From assembly GCA_012798155.1 (NCBI GenBank), contig JAAZNR010000315.1, positions 1-8,419 of the forward strand: DNA of 8,419 nucleotides, written 5' to 3'. Position 1 is the first letter of the stretch. Each line of letters opens with the position of its first letter. Below the pieces are notes generated by a model. That model was not told the origin of the DNA and searched no databases. It saw only the letters and a program-made list of their open reading frames with translations. This document shows positions 6,404 through 8,419 of the stretch, one piece after another. Both the position numbers and the translations under genes were made by a program. This stretch comes from Thermogutta sp. (lineage in GTDB: Bacteria > Planctomycetota > Planctomycetia > Pirellulales > Thermoguttaceae).

Positions 6404-6464
6404 CCGCACGATACAAGCCGAGCCGCCGGCGTAAGCCGGTGGTGGAGACGCCGGGATACGGGCG
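6404..6464 (+). repeat. 61-nt direct repeat with GTAA palindrome, right copy
   Basis: This is the second copy of 6213-6274. The palindrome at 6423-6442 (CCGCCGGC-GTAA-GCCGGTGG) keeps all eight pairs through one G-T wobble. It ends six bases before the stop codon of the oxidoreductase gene on the other strand, so the spacer between the convergent genes is almost entirely repeat. Confidence 0.85.
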
Positions 6465-6470
6465 TCCGGG

Positions 6471-7820
6471 TCAGGTCTTGAGGTATTCGGCGGGGAATTT
6501 CCAGGGCTTGCGATACTCGGGCACGGCCAGCCGGGCCGCTTCCTCGTCGCCCACGATGGATTCCGTGGCCGGGTCGAACTGCACGGAGCGTCCCAGCCGG
6601 TAAGACAGATTGCCCAGCACGATGGGGATGTCGATCTTGACGTGATAGTCCACGTTGCAGGAGGGCTGCTCGCGCGTCTTCACGCAGTTGACCCATTCGA
6701 TCTCGTGGCCGGGCGAGGGCGGAATGGAGGGTTCGGGCGGCGTGCGGTCCTTCATGCGGTCTCCCTCGGGGACGATTTCGTGCATCGAGTAGTTGCAGTA
6801 CATCGTGCCGTCCAGCCCGTGGAAGTAGATGCCCAACCGCCGTTTGGGCACGGGTTCGCCGTGGAGATCGAAGCCGTAGCTGTTGATCAGGCTGGACATC
6901 CAGGTCATGGTCAAGTTGGGATACTGGAAGAGCATTTCCTGGACGTCGGGGGCGTCGCCGTCGTCGCGGATGACGTACCGCCCGCCCGAACAATGCACCC
7001 GCGTCGGCAGCCCGAGGTCCAAGGCCCACACCGGCAGGTCGATGATGTGGGGGGCCATGTTGGGCGTCCACCCGCCGCTGATCTCCATCCAGGAGCCGTG
7101 ATTATAGGAATTGGCGGCGAGGATGGCGTTGAAGGGGCGTTGCGGGGCGGGACCGAGCCACATGTCCCAATCCAGGCCCGGCGGGGGCGTGGTGTTGGGA
7201 TCGTGGCCCACGCCTTCCGGCCCTTGGTTCATGACGTTGAACGTCCGCACGCAGCCTACCGGGCCGATGAAGCCGGCGCGAATCTTCTCGACCACCCGGC
7301 GGTAGTTCTCCGAGGCGTGGATTTGCGTGCCGATTTGAACGATCCGTTGGTGCTTCCGCACGGCGTTGCGGACGGCCAGGCTCTCGCCCAGGTGCAGCGT
7401 CATGGGCTTTTGCAGGTACATGTCCTTGCCCGCCTCGCACGCGGCGACGGCGATCAAGGTGTGCCAGTGGGGCGGCGTGGCCACGATGACGGCGTCGATA
7501 TCCTTCTGATCGAGGACCTCGCGAAAGTCCTTGTAAGGACGGGCGCCTTCGTATTTTTTGACGACGGCCGCCGCGCGTTCATCCCAGACATCGCAGGCCG
7601 CCGCCACACTGACGTCCGGATGCTGGGCGGTGGCGGCCAGATTGGCCTGCCCCATGCCGCCGCAGCCGATCAAGGCCACGCGGAGCTTCTCGTTGGCCCC
7701 GCCGGCGGGGCCCTCCCCTAGCACGCCCTGGGCCAGGACCAAGGGCACGGCCGCAGCCGCCGCGCCCGCCGCCGATCGGTCGAAGAATCCCCGCCGGTTC
7801 ATTTTCCGAGGTTGCGACAT
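6471..7820 (-). CDS. Tat-exported Gfo/Idh/MocA-family oxidoreductase
   Basis: This 449-residue NAD(P)-dependent sugar or polyol oxidoreductase family member has a twin-arginine signal (MNRRGFFDRSAAG, residues 7-19, then an Ala-rich hydrophobic run), so it is probably exported folded with its cofactor. The Rossmann motif GCGGMG is at residues 52-57, the ATPPHWH turn at 114-120, and the Lys of the usual EKP motif at 138, here in QKP. The C-terminal domain has LDWDMWLGPAP (residues 216-226) and GGWTPNMAPHIID (249-261), where the family usually shows Asp-x-Gly-x-His, so His258 and Asp261 are kept but the preceding Asp and Gly are not. The start at 7820 is set by AAGGGAG eight bases upstream. Its neighbour upstream on the same strand looks glycoside-hydrolase-like, so sugar processing is likely. 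The substrate cannot be named. The length is usual for exported planctomycete members. Confidence 0.93.
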   Translation of the reverse strand: MSQPRKMNRRGFFDRSAAGAAAAAVPLVLAQGVLGEGPAGGANEKLRVALIGCGGMGQANLAATAQHPDVSVAAACDVWDERAAAVVKKYEGARPYKDFREVLDQKDIDAVIVATPPHWHTLIAVAACEAGKDMYLQKPMTLHLGESLAVRNAVRKHQRIVQIGTQIHASENYRRVVEKIRAGFIGPVGCVRTFNVMNQGPEGVGHDPNTTPPPGLDWDMWLGPAPQRPFNAILAANSYNHGSWMEISGGWTPNMAPHIIDLPVWALDLGLPTRVHCSGGRYVIRDDGDAPDVQEMLFQYPNLTMTWMSSLINSYGFDLHGEPVPKRRLGIYFHGLDGTMYCNYSMHEIVPEGDRMKDRTPPEPSIPPSPGHEIEWVNCVKTREQPSCNVDYHVKIDIPIVLGNLSYRLGRSVQFDPATESIVGDEEAARLAVPEYRKPWKFPAEYLKT

Positions 7821-7828
7821 GGTTCGAT

Positions 7829-7835
7829 CTCCCTT
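7829..7835 (-). promoter_or_regulatory. Ribosome binding site of the oxidoreductase gene
   Basis: On the minus strand AAGGGAG lies eight bases before the ATG at 7820-7818. It decides against the in-frame upstream extension to 7916, whose residues look unlike a protein start and would bury the Tat signal. Confidence 0.75.
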
Positions 7836-7884
7836 GTTTTGTTGGTTTCGATCCGCGCCCTCGCGGGGAGGGCAATTCGCATCC

Positions 7885-8419
7885 CTATTGCAACTCCACG
7901 ATGCTCCAAAAGTCAAGTCCCGGCACGTCGATTCGCAATCCTTGCTCGACGGCCTGCACGCTGACCGCCGCAGGCTCCGCCCGGGGCGCGTAGAGCGTGG
8001 CCTTGCGGAAGGCGTCCGCCGGCCGCCCCAAAACGTCCGGACTCAAGGTCACCTGGAAAGGCGGCCGCGGCTCCATGCGATCGTCCTCCTTGCGATAGGC
8101 GCGATTCAAAAGATGGACCGCCAATGTCGAGCCGTCTTCTCGGACGCAAACTCGCGGCACGACCAGCACCCGGTCCGTGCCTTGGATGCGGACCGGCTCT
8201 CCCAGCCGGGCGTGAATCGCGGCGACGCCGGACCAGACGACCACGCGGGCCTCCTCTTTTCCTGCTTGCAGCAGGGCGGCGAGTTCGGAGTCCGGCTGCA
8301 AGTCGCCGGGCACGACCAGCAGCCGGTAGCGCTCGAGCGTCTCCTTGGTGATGCGATAGCCGGGCAACCAGTCGTCGCCATGAACGACCACGGCGAACGG
8401 CACGTTGGCGTCGGCCAAG
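7885..8419 (-). CDS. C-terminal part of a probable glycoside-hydrolase-like protein (5' end outside window)
   Basis: The frame is open to the edge of the window. The leftmost readable codon, TTG at 8418, is more likely an internal Leu than a start, so the gene is partial with 177 residues visible. The first half (ANVPFAVVVHGDDWLPGY, then RLLVVPGDLQPDSELAALLQ and VVVWSG) resembles the flavodoxin-like trimerisation or GATase-like domain found after the catalytic barrel of beta-galactosidase-type and related hydrolases. The second half (VHLLNRAY, then strands ending VPGLDFWSIVEL) looks like a C-terminal beta-sandwich cap. The catalytic domain is not visible, so the specificity is unknown and the family assignment is inferred. 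The stop is 64 bases before the oxidoreductase start with no terminator between, which suggests an operon. Confidence 0.6.
   Translation of the reverse strand, partial: LADANVPFAVVVHGDDWLPGYRITKETLERYRLLVVPGDLQPDSELAALLQAGKEEARVVVWSGVAAIHARLGEPVRIQGTDRVLVVPRVCVREDGSTLAVHLLNRAYRKEDDRMEPRPPFQVTLSPDVLGRPADAFRKATLYAPRAEPAAVSVQAVEQGLRIDVPGLDFWSIVELQ

Noticed and set aside
6642..7721. 359-residue open frame on the plus strand
   Set aside because: Antisense to the oxidoreductase gene, with no recognisable motif.
7821..7916. N-terminal extension of the oxidoreductase to 7916
   Set aside because: It would hide the Tat signal behind 32 unlike residues and ignore the good ribosome binding site at 7829-7835. 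It also overlaps the end of the upstream gene.

Overview
The window looks like chromosomal DNA of a GC-rich planctomycete, probably of the Pirellulales/Thermoguttaceae kind; this is inferred from gene content. It holds a DUF1559-type pseudopilin with an N-terminal prepilin helix and a C-terminal H-X9-DG motif, next to a small lipoprotein with an 'FGTITYRGEPV' domain. It also holds a Tat-exported Gfo/Idh/MocA oxidoreductase and GC-rich palindromic spacer repeats, all typical of that phylum. I see no transposase, integrase, phage gene, CRISPR array, rRNA or tRNA.

Layout from left to right. (1) Positions 3-1319, plus strand: the 3' part of a membrane glycosyltransferase of the ArnT/PMT (GT-C) type, followed by a terminator-like hairpin. 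(2) Positions 1320-1951: a long spacer packed with hairpin repeats, then a well-formed sigma70-like promoter (1808-1836) and a leader of about 110 nt. (3) Positions 1952-3351, plus strand: the pseudopilin and lipoprotein pair, 62 nt apart and probably co-transcribed. (4) Positions 3352-3725: a second repeat spacer carrying near-identical, rearranged copies of the modules in the first. (5) Positions 3726-6200, plus strand: an 824-residue secreted protein of unknown function containing an internal duplication of a 208-residue module. (6) Positions 6201-6470: a convergent spacer with two 61/62-nt direct repeats flanking a 37-nt tandem repeat. (7) Positions 6471-8419, minus strand: a Gfo/Idh/MocA oxidoreductase and, upstream of it in the same direction, the C-terminal part of a probable glycoside-hydrolase-like protein. 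These two probably form a carbohydrate-processing operon.

The most unusual structure is in the spacers. A single palindrome family (sense strand roughly GAGCC-RCCRGC-GTAA-GCYGGYGG, with a related GTCA-loop form) occurs about twelve times in three of the window's spacers. Some copies show paired changes in both arms that keep the stem intact. The palindromes are combined with a separate 29-nt hairpin into a 147-nt cassette present twice, and an identical 47-nt module lies on opposite sides of the cassette in the two spacers. This resembles a REP/BIME-like modular element family. Repeats of this kind are common in planctomycete genomes, so the novelty lies in the modular architecture, not in their presence. 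The second item of interest is the tandem-duplicated secreted protein, which I cannot assign to a named family.
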